From Thozetella sp. PMI_491 (Eukaryota; Ascomycota; Sordariomycetes; Chaetosphaeriales; Chaetosphaeriaceae), in the NCBI GenBank assembly GCA_021432635.1, contig MU270050.1, positions 496,001 to 560,000 on the forward strand: a stretch of 64,000 bases of DNA, in the 5' to 3' direction. The position numbers and the translations under genes are program-made. Shown piece after piece: positions 47,116-57,616 of the stretch. Numbering within the stretch: position 1 is the stretch's first letter; each line of letters starts with the position of its first letter. The notes under the pieces are model-generated. The model did no database searches and was not told the origin of the DNA. It saw only the letters and a program-made list of their open reading frames with translations.

Positions 47116-48852
47116 ATGAAGACTCTCGGGATTGCCATTATTATCCAGTTGGGCGGTACCACCGGAGTTCTGGCGCAGAGTGGACCCACGGTGAACACAC
47201 TCAATGGGACGCTCCAGGGCAGCAAGTGTCTATCCTCAGATGTGAATGCTTTTCTTTCCATCCCTTTCGCTGAATCACCGGTTGGTGACCTACGGTTCGC
47301 TTCCCCGCAGCCGCTGGATAGGACCTACAATGGAACTCTCAATGCTACCAAGCTCGCCCCAGCTTGCCCTCAGTTCAACTCCGCTTTTGCAGAGTGGACT
47401 GCGCAGTCGGAAGACTGGTAAGGTCTGTTGGACAATGACTCAATGACCATTGACTGCTAATTTCTGCGAAGTCTTTTTATTAATGTGTGGACCCCGTCTA
47501 ACGCCACAGCCGAGTCCAAGCTGCCCGTGAAGGTCTGGCTCTATGGAGGGGCAAACCAGGCAGGCGGAATCTCCAATCCCCTATACGACGGGTGCTTCGC
47601 GAGCAGCAGCGTGATCCAAGTATCGATCAACTATCGCGTAGGCCCCCTGGGATTCCTAGCATTCGAAAACTTAGGGATTACCGGAAACTATGGTGTCCAA
47701 GACCAGCTGCTTGGACTCAGATGGGTCCAAGAGAATATCGCAGCATTTGGAGGTGATCCCACTAAGGTCTTGCTGTTCGGTCAGTCCGCAGGTGGCTTGG
47801 ATGCGTTTGTGATCAGCAGTTTACCTCAAGCGAAGTCGTTGATGCGGGCCGCGATTATCGAATCTGGGGCTTTTCTTTCCATCCCAACCCTCGCCGACGC
47901 TAGCAAGGGCAATCAAGCTTTCATTGAGAGTCTTAATTGCAGTACAACCGACATCGGCTGTCTCCGCTCTGTTTCCGTCGACACGCTCAACCGAACCACC
48001 ACTGCCATGGCAAACCCGTTAGGAGTCATTGTAGACGGCAAGACGGTTCCATCAACACCAACCACTCCGAAGGTTCCATCCATCATAGGCACGACGGCTA
48101 ACGAGGCGTCCCTCCTTCTCTTGGCTCAGTTCCAGGCTAACGCCTTCACTCTCAATCAGTCCTCCTACGACTCCTACCTTACTGGCCAGTACGGCGCTAA
48201 TGCCGCTCTCGTTAACCAAACATACCCTATCACCCTGTTTGCCGGCAGTCCTAACCCCGCCTTCGAGGCAATGTCCACTGTGTTTACGCACAGCACTTTC
48301 CGTTGCCCTGCACGCCGCCTACTTGTCTCAGCGACGGTGCCCGTATGGACGTACAACTTCAATCATACGCCAAGTTGTGCATGGTATCAACAGATCCCCA
48401 ACCTAGCTCTAGTGCTCCAACTTCTGGGTGCGGCTCACACGGCCGAGATCCCGTTTGTGTTTGGCCAGGTGAACAGGCTACCACTACCTGACGGTACATG
48501 CAATTTCACGGTAGCGGAGAAGGAGCTTAGCGTAAAGATGCTGGCAGCATGGGACAACATGGCAAGGGATGGGACTCCGGGAGAAGAGTGGCCGATGTTC
48601 AACAAGAGCGAGTCGAAAGGCATCAGTGTCGAAGGAGATACATGGGAAGTTGCGATAGTAGATTATAGTATGTGTGACTTTTGGGACAAGCTTCAGGGTG
48701 TGAGCGGCACAAACGGAACGAGTATTCCATCTGGTACGACGGCATCCGGCATTGCACCGACCGTGACCGCCAATGGTGCGATGAAAGGCTCAGCTATGCC
48801 GGGCTTGGCAGCATGGTCAGTCGCTTTGCCATGCTTACTCTGGCTATATTAA
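47116..48852 (+). CDS. Secreted, probably GPI-anchored carboxylesterase (type B)
   Basis: join(47116..47417,47472..48852), 560 aa; the 54-base GTAAGG...GAAG intron splits the family signature EDC-LFINVW precisely. The Met at 47116 starts a signal peptide (MKTLGIAIIIQLGGTTGVLA). Catalytic features of the alpha/beta-hydrolase carboxylesterase family: oxyanion GGAN, nucleophile elbow GQSAGG (Ser about 206), acid Glu about 312 in TTANEAS, His about 423 in GAAHTAEIPF. Many NxS/T sites are present. The C-terminus is Thr/Ser/Gly-rich and ends in a hydrophobic segment (LAAWSVALPCLLWLY), a typical GPI-attachment signal, so the enzyme is probably held on the cell surface or wall. Hydrolysis of ester substrates is expected; the specific substrate is unknown. 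Confidence 0.87.
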
Positions 48853-49361
48853 TTAGAGGCTCTCTACTTTATCTTATAGTGGTACGTCGAATATTATGAG
48901 ATTTGTCGCGTTTACCACTGTAACGGCGGAGTATGGTAATGAAATCTGAATCAACTGACACGGCTAACCGTTTTATGGAGTAGGGATTTATCATTAGAGT
49001 GTTAGGGTTGCATTATACTAGAGACAGAAGAGTAGTGTATAGGCCAAAACGGTTATTCCTTTTCCACCTTAGATACCTGGTCTGAAAGGACCGCGATAAC
49101 TTTTCTCTGTGCCTATATGCCGTGTTAAAGCTAAGCCCTAATGCGACGCCTTATAGAAGCTTTACAAGTGGAAGCTTTATACATGGGACTTCGCACGTGA
49201 TAAAGCAGGTCCCGAGTGGCCGCATTTGTCAATGATTTAACTAGAGATATTACTGGATTGTTGCTGTGCTTGAGGTTACTGGGTATGGTATATGCTGTGT
49301 GGATTTACGAGTTCTCTCTTTCTATAAAAATCAACGTGTAGGCAGCCCTAGGCTTGAGGGG
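48853..49361. other. Intergenic 3-prime of the esterase
   Basis: About 500 bases of moderately AT-rich DNA. Nothing recognised. Confidence 0.4.
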
Positions 49362-49603
49362 TGTTAAAATATTGATCTTGTTGGATCGTGGGTGTGTAGC
49401 GTTGCTCGATCTAGTATGGAGGATCTAGAGCTCTTATGAGCTCTGATTGGACTACAGCTGATCTAGTGTGGAGGATTATATGATTGGCTGAGGGCTATTT
49501 AAAGGCTCGTTCGAGTAGTTAACCTAGTGGATAGAATATATATCTAGATATATATTAATACAGAGGATCTTTTATCCAGTTGTTTTTTATATTTATTTCA
49601 ACA
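49362..49603. mobile_element. LTR-like sequence (probable solo or decayed LTR)
   Basis: Begins TGTTAAAATATTGATC and ends TTTATTTCAACA, giving TGTT/AACA inverted ends. It holds a promoter-like CTATTTAAAGG and internal short repeats (TGTGGAGGAT and related GGATCTAG motifs), the usual build of Copia-type fungal LTRs. No target duplication is evident, and no gag/pol frame follows within 1 kb, although 49604-50000 is also gene-free. The element class is inferred. Confidence 0.5.
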
Positions 49604-50041
49604 ACCAACCTCCAGAGTTCGTACAGTATCTTCAAGAATAGAAAGTACCCTTAAATAGAAGAATTGTCGTAAAGCAGACAGAAGCGGGCCTGGTCGTAGC
49701 TCCTCGCGAATTTTAGCACGAAGAACTCCTCTCAAAAATTACAAATATCGCGATGTTGGCAGATAAGCTTTACAGGGTAAATACAACGAGTATCGTCTTA
49801 TCTGTGAACGATCGTAAAGAACACAATGTGACAAAGCGGTTCGAGAAAGTACAGATCGACTGGTTAATCGTAGAAGCATAGCTATAATCGATGGGTTCAC
49901 CTCCGAATTGGCAAGAGGATGAAGATCAATATCTTATTCAATTTCATAAAAACGGGCAAGCCCGGTCGGCCTCCTAGTACTGGTTCAGAATGAACATTCA
50001 AATTCACTACAACGACTGGTATATCATGATCCAGCACTCAC

Positions 50042-50300
50042 TCTAATTCCATTCGTCGGAAATGTTGGACGAATTCCTTCCTTACCATCCATGACTGGCA
50101 TCTTAATGTTTGCCAGGACAATATCAAAACTTGCCCTATGCCCGTGAAACCCAGGAACGACCTGTTTTAAGGCTTCTTGGTCGTGCTTGCAACGCTGGCA
50201 GCCCAGCCTTATTTTTGTATCATCTTTGCGAGAATTCTCTAGTTGATTATCTCGTCCTCTACAACCAGGACGTAGACATCCAAGGGATTCGGAGATTCCA
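50042..50300 (-). pseudogene. Relic of a response-regulator receiver domain (hybrid histidine kinase)
   Basis: In the minus strand one frame reads DVYVLVVEDEIIN, then a stop where Gln is expected, then RILAKMIQK and another stop. A second frame continues HDQEALKQVV and DIVLANIKMPVMDG. Together these are the phospho-acceptor region and switch of a receiver domain (VEDxxxN...EAL...DIVLMDxxMPxMDG) with the phospho-Asp in the DIVL strand replaced by Ala (DIVLANIKMP). One stop fits CAG-to-TAG. No kinase domain is present. A short isolated relic. Confidence 0.6.
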
Positions 50301-50810
50301 TTCGTATGTGAGGAGCGACAGCAGGCGGAGAGAATGTGTTTTCTCAGCGCGTTATGCTTGCGCACAATCAAATGCTTGGGGTCACTAAGGTGAGAATGAA
50401 GGTATCGAAGGAGCCAAGGTAGTTTGCATAGGCTACAAAGCCACAGTTGAAGTCTCAGCATGCAATAGACTACGTGAATTTCAAAGACAGAGTCGCCACC
50501 GACACAAGTTACAACCTTTTTTCAAATGTTGTTAGTTACGGCCGCTGCACTGAAAGTGAGCTGTCATCGACACGAAAGCAGATGCCCTAGAATACAATAC
50601 AGAATCGGGGTAAGTGCTAGGAGTGATCATAAGAACGTATAGCTTCCACATCTTCCTCTTACTGGATGAGTTCACTAAATATTCTTTGTTATTGACGCCT
50701 GCGATGCTTGGCTAGAGATGAACTTGGCTGCTAGATTGCAGGCTCACAGCAGGAGAATAGACGAGGACTGGAACGGAGCAGGAGACAATTGCAAACTGTT
50801 TAATCTCGAC

Positions 50811-51275
50811 TCAAGCCTCCTCTTCTAAGACATATACTTCAATCTCGGCGATGCCGGTGCGACCAGGGATGGAGGCGGGAATTGGGAATTCACCGTAGTC
50901 GGGGTCCTCGTTAGGCATCACCATCGCTTCTCCTCCCTTGATCTGGTCGCCGTTCCAAAGGCGCCCAAGACGAAGCTTTCCATAATCTCCACTCTCCAAT
51001 TCTTTCGCGCTCAGGATGCCTGTGAAGCCGACACGTTCGTTCAAGCTCTTGAATCTTGCGTCGAAACCAAATCCCACGAGCAAAAACCTGTTTTCCGCAA
51101 GTTTGACAATGAGGCCTCCGCCCGGGCCCGGCTTACCAAAGACAGAAGCCCGCTGAACCGTTACCGGTCTGGTATGCTGCATGCTGTAAAAAGTTGTGTG
51201 CCACCGATTAGATCTCTCAAGATATATCTTTCCTTCGAAGTGGTATTGGCGGATGATAGGGATCCTGTATTGCAC
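50811..51275 (-). pseudogene. C-terminal fragment of a GH35-like (DUF5597) glycoside hydrolase
   Basis: A 154-codon frame with GKPGPGGGLIVKLAENRFLLVGFGF, LRLGRLWNGDQI and IPGRTGIAEIEVYVLEEE. This resembles the C-terminal beta domain of fungal GH35-like/DUF5597 beta-galactosidase-type enzymes, whose full length is about 550 aa. The catalytic barrel that should lie upstream (51276 onwards on this strand) was not found, so it is 5-prime truncated. It might still be an expressed fragment, but no proper start or signal peptide exists. Confidence 0.5.
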
Positions 51276-52537
51276 CTATGTATATGCTGACCGGCAGGTC
51301 TGTAGATCCCCGCAATTGTAATCGGAAACTGAGCTCGTTAGCGAGGATAGATGGCCTCCATTCCGGCACTTTTAAGCTACTAATATTTCGCAAATGGCAA
51401 TAGTTTACGCTAATCTAATAAATCATAAAATAGAGCTCGTTCCCAAAACTTGGCTATCCCCATGGCACCTCGGATATCACTGCCTCGGCTCTAGCCATGC
51501 CACAGGCTTGGAAAAACGCGTGGCCACCACGCTTGCGTCTACTCGAGAGACCGTATGCTTCCTAAGTCATTATATAGACTATGCAAGACAGTGATATTAC
51601 AATGTACTAGTGCTAAAATCCGCTTGGAAGAGAGAAAAAAAAGGAAAAGAAAAAAGAGAACACTTGTCTTCTGTCCAGTCAGAGTCACTCCTCTTGCAGG
51701 ACATGGCGTCGCCGCAGAATACACGAATTCCCTTGGACAGCGGGCTAGTATCGGGTGGTAATTTGAAATGGGACAAGGCTTTTTGCTCGCTATCAAAGAC
51801 CTGGTCAGTAGGATGTGTCTAACACACTGCCGCTCTGATTCTGGATATGTATGTTTACGGTCTAGAACCTGCAATGGCTGTTGGCAAGCGTGCGTACCGC
51901 TATATAACATGTATGTCCCGGTATGCATGCACTCCAGTCTCGCTTCTCCTTCGGCTATGTAAGGTGGGGAAGCCCGCGGCCCGGCTATAGAGAAAGTCTG
52001 TTGGCCGGCATTGGGGAACGGCAATGGCTGCCGGGCCGTGTTCCGAACCAAGAAAACCCCTGTCTATTCGGAGGAATCTCCCGCGCGATGACCGCTGCAT
52101 GGGTAGACGGTCGGCTACAGAACGTAGCGCTAAGGGCTGGACGCAGGCCTCCTCGCCACCTCCCATAATCACTTTCAGAATCTACCCGAAGTACACGCCT
52201 TGTAGATCAGTGATGGTGCCAACATTTCAGCGCGGGTCGCATCGCATCGCGGGTTATGTGGTTAGATACCTTGGCACTGTGGTCAAGGCTGTATTTATCT
52301 GGCGCTACCTGCCGATCGGATCAGCGTCGATCCTGTCAGATATCATGGTCTGGTCGTCTTTTTCTGCCTTATTCTGGTCAGTGCTAGAGGCCGGACAGGA
52401 GGCAAGATGAATCCGGCGCTACAGGTTATGTGACTGTAACGTCTGACAACAAAATTTCACGATAAACAACAGAAATACACACAATATAGCTCAGATCTTC
52501 CCTTGCACACTTCCTGACGCAGCTCGTCGCGTGAGGC
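51276..52537. other. Intergenic with unsupported frames
   Basis: The 170-codon minus-strand frame at 51539-52051 and its plus-strand overlaps lack domains and look accidental. No repeat ends were recognised. Confidence 0.45.
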
Positions 52538-53410
52538 TCAAATACCCAGCTGTGGCTTGATTCTGCTCGTAGCGCCACCACCTATGCCGCTAGCTCCTCC
52601 TTTCTTTCCTTTTCCGCCGCTTTGGATCCAAGGCAGCGTGATTGTCACAACATAGCGAGTTTTGCCGTTTTCGATCCGGATCTCATGGCTGTCAGGTATG
52701 TCGCCTACCGAGGTAAACGAGCAGAGCACCTCGGCAGACCCAATCACTTCATCGATAACATAGCGCCGCATCGAGTTAGCCTTCATTCCTCCCGACGTCG
52801 GGACGCCGTTAGTGCAGGGCGTCACGTAGCGGGAACCCTCGACTCGCTCGCAGGGTGTCCCAAAAGGTATCGAGTTGATAGCTGTCGAGTTACTCCACAA
52901 GTCGAGGTAGCCATCGATTGCGGCCTGAAGCACGTCGCGGGTCGGTCGCTTGCCTTCTGGTAGTGGCGACCAGTCCTGCTTCTTGAAGTATTCCAGACTT
53001 TGCGAGGCATTGAAGAAGAGCGAGCCCGTGGTAGCGGCGACCGTATCGACCATGGAAACGCTCATGTCGGCATTGTGGCGGATCTGGGTGCCAATCACGT
53101 AGGGTATAGGGCTAGTCACAACTACTTCTGTATACGACACGCAGGCTGTCGTGTCCGCCGTGCTGCGGTTGTAGTCTATCTTGAGCGTCTTGGAGAGCAG
53201 CCCCGATTTCACATCTTCAACCTTATTGTTCTCTTGATATGTGAAGTTGCTTGATGAGAAGAGCTTCTGCAAGCTTGCCAGATCGCCCGAGTTCTGGCTA
53301 GTAACATAGGCATCCGTGGTGGCAAGAAGCTTGTCGCGGGGACAGTCGGCTAGGGCCGGGCAGGACAGCCACCCTGCCACGGCAAGAGCAAGGGTGAAGA
53401 ATCGTGCCAT
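52538..53410 (-). CDS. Secreted DUF8021-like protein, 290 aa
   Basis: A single exon beginning with a signal peptide (MARFFTLALAVAGWLSCPALA). The mature part has the ordered motifs of a secreted ascomycete family of unknown function: CPRDKLL, TDAYVTSQNSGD, a YQENNKVEDVKSGLL segment, LKIDYNRSTADTTAC, PYVIGTQIRHN, LFFNASQSLEYFKKQDW, AAIDGYLDLW, IPFGTPCERVEG and a final RYVVTITLPW strand. Six Cys and several glycosylation sites fit an extracellular fold. The C-terminal 30 residues are Gly/Lys-rich and variable. No catalytic residues can be assigned. The gene looks complete and intact. Confidence 0.78.
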   Translation of the reverse strand: MARFFTLALAVAGWLSCPALADCPRDKLLATTDAYVTSQNSGDLASLQKLFSSSNFTYQENNKVEDVKSGLLSKTLKIDYNRSTADTTACVSYTEVVVTSPIPYVIGTQIRHNADMSVSMVDTVAATTGSLFFNASQSLEYFKKQDWSPLPEGKRPTRDVLQAAIDGYLDLWSNSTAINSIPFGTPCERVEGSRYVTPCTNGVPTSGGMKANSMRRYVIDEVIGSAEVLCSFTSVGDIPDSHEIRIENGKTRYVVTITLPWIQSGGKGKKGGASGIGGGATSRIKPQLGI

Positions 53411-55099
53411 GGCTGCTCCACGTCGGAACCGCTGTAGATTCTGGACTTGGTTAGGGATGGAAACGTGCGCCTTGGTCTTTGGATTGGCAATGCGATTTCA
53501 ACACCGCACCTGGCACCGCAGCTAGGCAGTGATGCTATGCAAGGCGACTTTATAGTGAACGGCGGACATTGAAGATTGCAAGCTTACCCGTACGTGCCCC
53601 GCCTGCATATATAGATTCACTAGTTCTCTATTACCGTCTATTGAGGCTGATGTTTTACGGATAATTGAAGCGGCACTCAGACGGAAATTTTCCGACCTAC
53701 TGACAAGAACAGTGGCCGGTAAAAGTTCAACTAGACCAAATTTCAATGCTCATTCAGCCTTTTCTTACCGGTTTATTTTTATAAAACTAACCTAGAAGTC
53801 CACTTAAGTCGTTCTGCTCGATAACGCTTTTGATACACTTCGAGATTTCACTGTTGGCGGCGTGGCTGCGAGGTGGCTTGAGTGAAAACGAGAGCTTGAT
53901 AAAGCTCCTGCGATTATGTTTATATTGGCTTAATAAGTTAGAAATAGAAATAAATACACCTAATCAGTTACTCTAAAAATAAACAGTAGTATTTATATAC
54001 TTGTCAAGGCTTAATGCTAACATGTAAAATTTACTTGTAATATCAAAATTATGAGCTAGTATGGGACCGACGAAGGTATGGTGAAAGCATAGGCTAGTAT
54101 TTAGCTATATTGGCTAGTAAACGAGTGGTTGAAAGAGAGATGCTTGCTTGACCAGCTGCTCTGGAAGCTGGCTGGCTGGCCAGCTATTTATCCTCGTACG
54201 GCAGCTGGATCTCGTCGGCTCTCGGGGAGGCCGTTCGTCATCCTAAATCTAAATACAGGGCCGTATCAAGGCAGTGGCAACTAAAAAGCCTGTAAATATC
54301 CATACTAGTAAATATCCAGTAAAGACCGTGTGCTTTGACCTAGGTCAGCTGGTCTTTCCATATTAGGAAGTAGGTCCGTTCAACAGTAATGGAGCAGGAT
54401 ATGGTCCTCCAGGACGTGGCTGGTATTGGCATTTGCATTTTGGTAGGTGCCTGCCCTGTCCACGCTGGCCAGGAGTGAAGTGCCTATAGTGTAGCCAAGG
54501 CCGGTTACGAAAGGCTTCATGCGACCTTGAGCGGTTCTCACTGCTCTGAATCAGCCTTGTCCTTTATCCCTGGTCAGCAGCGGCACGCAACGTACCAGCG
54601 CGGACTTCTTGGGTCCACTTTAGCCGCCCCTCAGGAAGTTGTGTGCCTTGGTAGGGATCCAAACTGCCGCCACATAACGAACAAAATGGACCCATTGACA
54701 TGGGCAAGTCCCTCGATCCCAGAGTCTGCACGACGGTGGGTTGAGACTGGCGAATGCTGTGTCGCGTTTGTGGGTTGATTTGGAGACCCAAGCCAAGGCT
54801 GCATGAAGAGAAAGAAGGCTAGGAAGGCCAGAAAATACTGCGTGATTGGCTGTATTTTGTTAAAGCTCGCGCCAGAGCTAGCGTGGATTTGGCATGTGGC
54901 CCAATTTTTCCCAACTTGCCTTCAAATCTGCAACTGCACAAACCGACCATGCTCCAGATGGAATTGTCATTGAGATCCGGTTCACAACCTCAGCAGCCGC
55001 CCGTTCCAGCAGCGACCACCAGGTGAACCACTCGCATGAAATCCAGCAATCCCGGATCTCCTCTGTGGAGTGCAAGCGAGCGCAGGAAGACACTCCTAG
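53411..55099. other. Promoter plus AT-rich gene-free DNA
   Basis: 53900-54070 is very AT-rich (RIP-like). 54160-54240 has a short run of repeated GCTGG units. 54500-55090 contains weak frames only. No gene called. Confidence 0.45.
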
Positions 55100-55372
55100 T
55101 GGTTGGGATGCGGCTTGCACGCAACTGAGCTATACTTCGAAGTCAACGTCGATGGCAGCAACATAATGTATGGCGCCATTGGCATTGTCACAAAGACCAT
55201 TTTTTACGAGTGGAACAGAGACCTTAATCCTTCGCTTCGGCCTCTCCATCCCTCTACAATTGACGTGAGCGAACCGGGTGGCCGTATAGAGCTAGAGAGT
55301 CTTCTTCAGCATGTCAAGCTTAACGGTTGGGATCTCGCTAGCATGTCGATTCCGTACCATCTTGGCACTTAA
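55100..55372 (+). pseudogene. Orphan coding-like exon, unassigned
   Basis: A 90-codon frame after a TAG with no ATG at its start. It reads smoothly (TELYFEVNVDGSNIMYG, IFYEWNRDLNPSLRPLHP, GGRIELESLLQHV) and looks like the last exon of a gene. The preceding CCTAG could be a splice acceptor. The region upstream (54890-55095) has an open frame but no clear donor that joins it. I do not recognise the protein. Confidence 0.3.
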
Positions 55373-55411
55373 CCCCCTCTCTTCCTTTCAGCTGTCTAAA
55401 GTGTGAGAGAT

Positions 55412-55430
55412 TCTCTCTCTCTCTCTCTCT
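55412..55430. repeat. (CT)n microsatellite
   Basis: Nine to ten CT units just after the 55.1 kb exon-like frame. Confidence 0.85.
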
Positions 55431-56739
55431 ATGTATTTATGCAAGCTAGAATAATTGTTCTATGTCTAGAGCTAAGGACCTACATGTTGGTATTGATTAT
55501 GTTACAAGAGAAAAAAGAGTGCAGAAAATGCGTATGTTGTAGTGCTGCGACACTGCTCGAAGAGGTTTACTGACTAGCTATGTAGCTTATATATGACAAT
55601 ACAGCTACAACTCAATTAATAATTTACTCCTTATTTAATCGCTCTTTACATTAGCTGAGTGAGAATCCGGATGTGCCCTTCCAAGAGTGGTAGATTCTTA
55701 ATTTGTAGTCGTTAACTGGTTGCCCAAGCGGAATGGCCTTGACTTTTTTTCTCCGACCAGTTGCTGTGAACCTCCACCTTTCGGCCGCCGAGTTATGCTT
55801 CTTGACGTTCCCAATTGGCAGGCCGGCACAACAACATCTCTACAGGAAGCTCCCCCCTGATATCCAAAATAGTACCTCTGCATCGTCTCGTCATACCTTC
55901 ACGTTGCACCGGAGAAGGCGTGCAAGGAAACAGTAGCGGCTCGGCGTCCAGGCTAAGGCGTTTCAGCCATGACCCCTATCGGGAATGAGGAAAGATATTC
56001 CAAGTGACGAGATGCGCGCTGTTCACCTGCCTTTGTTTATGTTGGAGTCGAGTGTATCGTGTACGATTCGCTATAGACCTGCACCTGGTGGCGGCATGTT
56101 TTCCTGGTAGAGCAATCAGGGACGGTCCGGATTGTAAAGACCGGAAACAGAGAAGAGGAGAACGGGGACTACGATCCCAGGGTTAGAGTACCACATTCAA
56201 GCTCCTGCTACAGCCATTGCGCCATCGACCAAGTCAAAGAATCCGGCCTTGGTGAGAAAATATATCAGGGAGGATCTACCTGTAATTTTACTGGCATTCT
56301 GAGACATCAAGGGCATGTGAAAGGGTATTCTAGAGTCTGCACAAATCGATTCGCCATTCCTGGGCCGCAGCTTGCTACCAGTCTCTATAACTCCAATCAC
56401 AAGCTATCTGGTACTGGATACAATAGAAGATGCCCTCGAGATATAGGTGCTTGACCCGGAGGCCCCTTTGTGGCTTGCAACCAATGAAGTGACGGTCTTG
56501 ATTTCTCGGAAATAAAAGACGAGAGCAATTGCCTCTGAGCATTCTGTCAGGACGCATTCATTTGCTAGCTTGTATCGTAAGGCTATCCACATTGGAATCA
56601 ACGTAAAACTGATCTACTTTCCATATCACTAGGATTACGCTCTAGTCCATGTTGGTAAAAATTTCCGCCAGCCTTGCTCTGGTCTCCGTTTCCGCCCGGG
56701 ACCACCCCATCTCCGCTGGCCGAACCACCCCGTCAGGCT
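55431..56739. other. Intergenic
   Basis: Short frames on both strands without domains. No repeat with ends was recognised. Confidence 0.4.
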
Positions 56740-57616
56740 TTATTGCAGCAAGATGGCGCTTTCCCTGTTGTTCCCCTGAGCCTTGATGCCAATGAGCCTC
56801 TTCGCAAAGCAAAAGTTGTTACCAGTGCCCTTTGGACCTTCGTAGTCCCATGTCACCGCGACGCAGTTGGAGTTCGCGGCGCAAGAATCCATGCACTCCT
56901 CCATCGTGTTGACCGTCAGGTTATACATGTCGTTTAGCGGGAAATCATAATTGCATAATCGCTTGAAGGTCTTGTTGCCCGCGGCAGCGTAGGTGAGGCC
57001 GTCGGCTGACGGGCACTGCACGCTGACTCCATCAGGGCCGGGGACCGTGGTGATGCTGGGACTGGAGGATGCCGAGGTGATGGATGATGTCGAGCTCGGA
57101 GCCGGGGTGCCGCTCGATATGGGTGCGGCGGTGTCACTGCTTGAAATCCTGTCAGCGGAGCCACTGCGTCGCGTCGGCTCGGGTTGCTTACATTTTAGAC
57201 GTCTTCAAGTTCCCGTTCAGAGACGCTCCCAGAGTACCGGCGAGCGTGATGATGATCGCTATAGCAATAAACACTGCGAGACCGATCCAGAACTTCCTCC
57301 GCCGAATCCCTATGATCCTTCTCTCTTCAAATGGCGTCGCGTCTTTCTCCTGTTGGTATCCCGCGTCCGCCTGGGATGGCGGGCCATAGGGCTGGTGGTT
57401 AAGGGTAGGCGAAGCCATGGACTCTGGCGGCTTCACCACATTGGGGCCGGCATACGCGTAGTATTGATGATGTTGCTGTTCCTGCTGGTGCTGGTATTCC
57501 TGATGGTGTTGTTCCTGGTGACGTCCCTGCTCCGGCTGCTGGAACACCTCCAGCCCCGACTCCGGGTACGTGTAGGGCCCGTTGCCTGGAGAGACCGTTT
57601 CTGGGTGCGAAGCCAT
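56740..57616 (-). CDS. Single-pass membrane protein with extracellular PAN/apple-type domain
   Basis: complement(join(56740..57136,57192..57616)), about 273 aa. The start MASHPETV at 57616 is preferred over an upstream in-frame Met. Residues 1-about 110 are cytosolic-type, rich in Gln/His/Pro (EQHHQEYQHQQEQQHHQYY). A basic patch (RRIIGIRRRKFW) precedes one transmembrane helix (IGLAVFIAIAIIITLAGTLG). Then comes a Ser/Thr/Pro linker and a compact cysteine module with QCPSADG, RLCNYDFPLNDM, TMEECMDSCAANSNCVAVTW and NNFCF, matching fungal PAN/apple-like domains that bind protein or carbohydrate. The exact acceptor is ambiguous (57148, 57139 or 57136 all keep frame); 57136 best fits the CTGAC branch point. 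Likely a cell-surface sensor or adhesin-like protein. Confidence 0.75.

Noticed and set aside
51539-52051. 170-codon minus-strand frame
   Set aside because: No recognisable motif, and it overlaps several plus-strand frames of similar quality.
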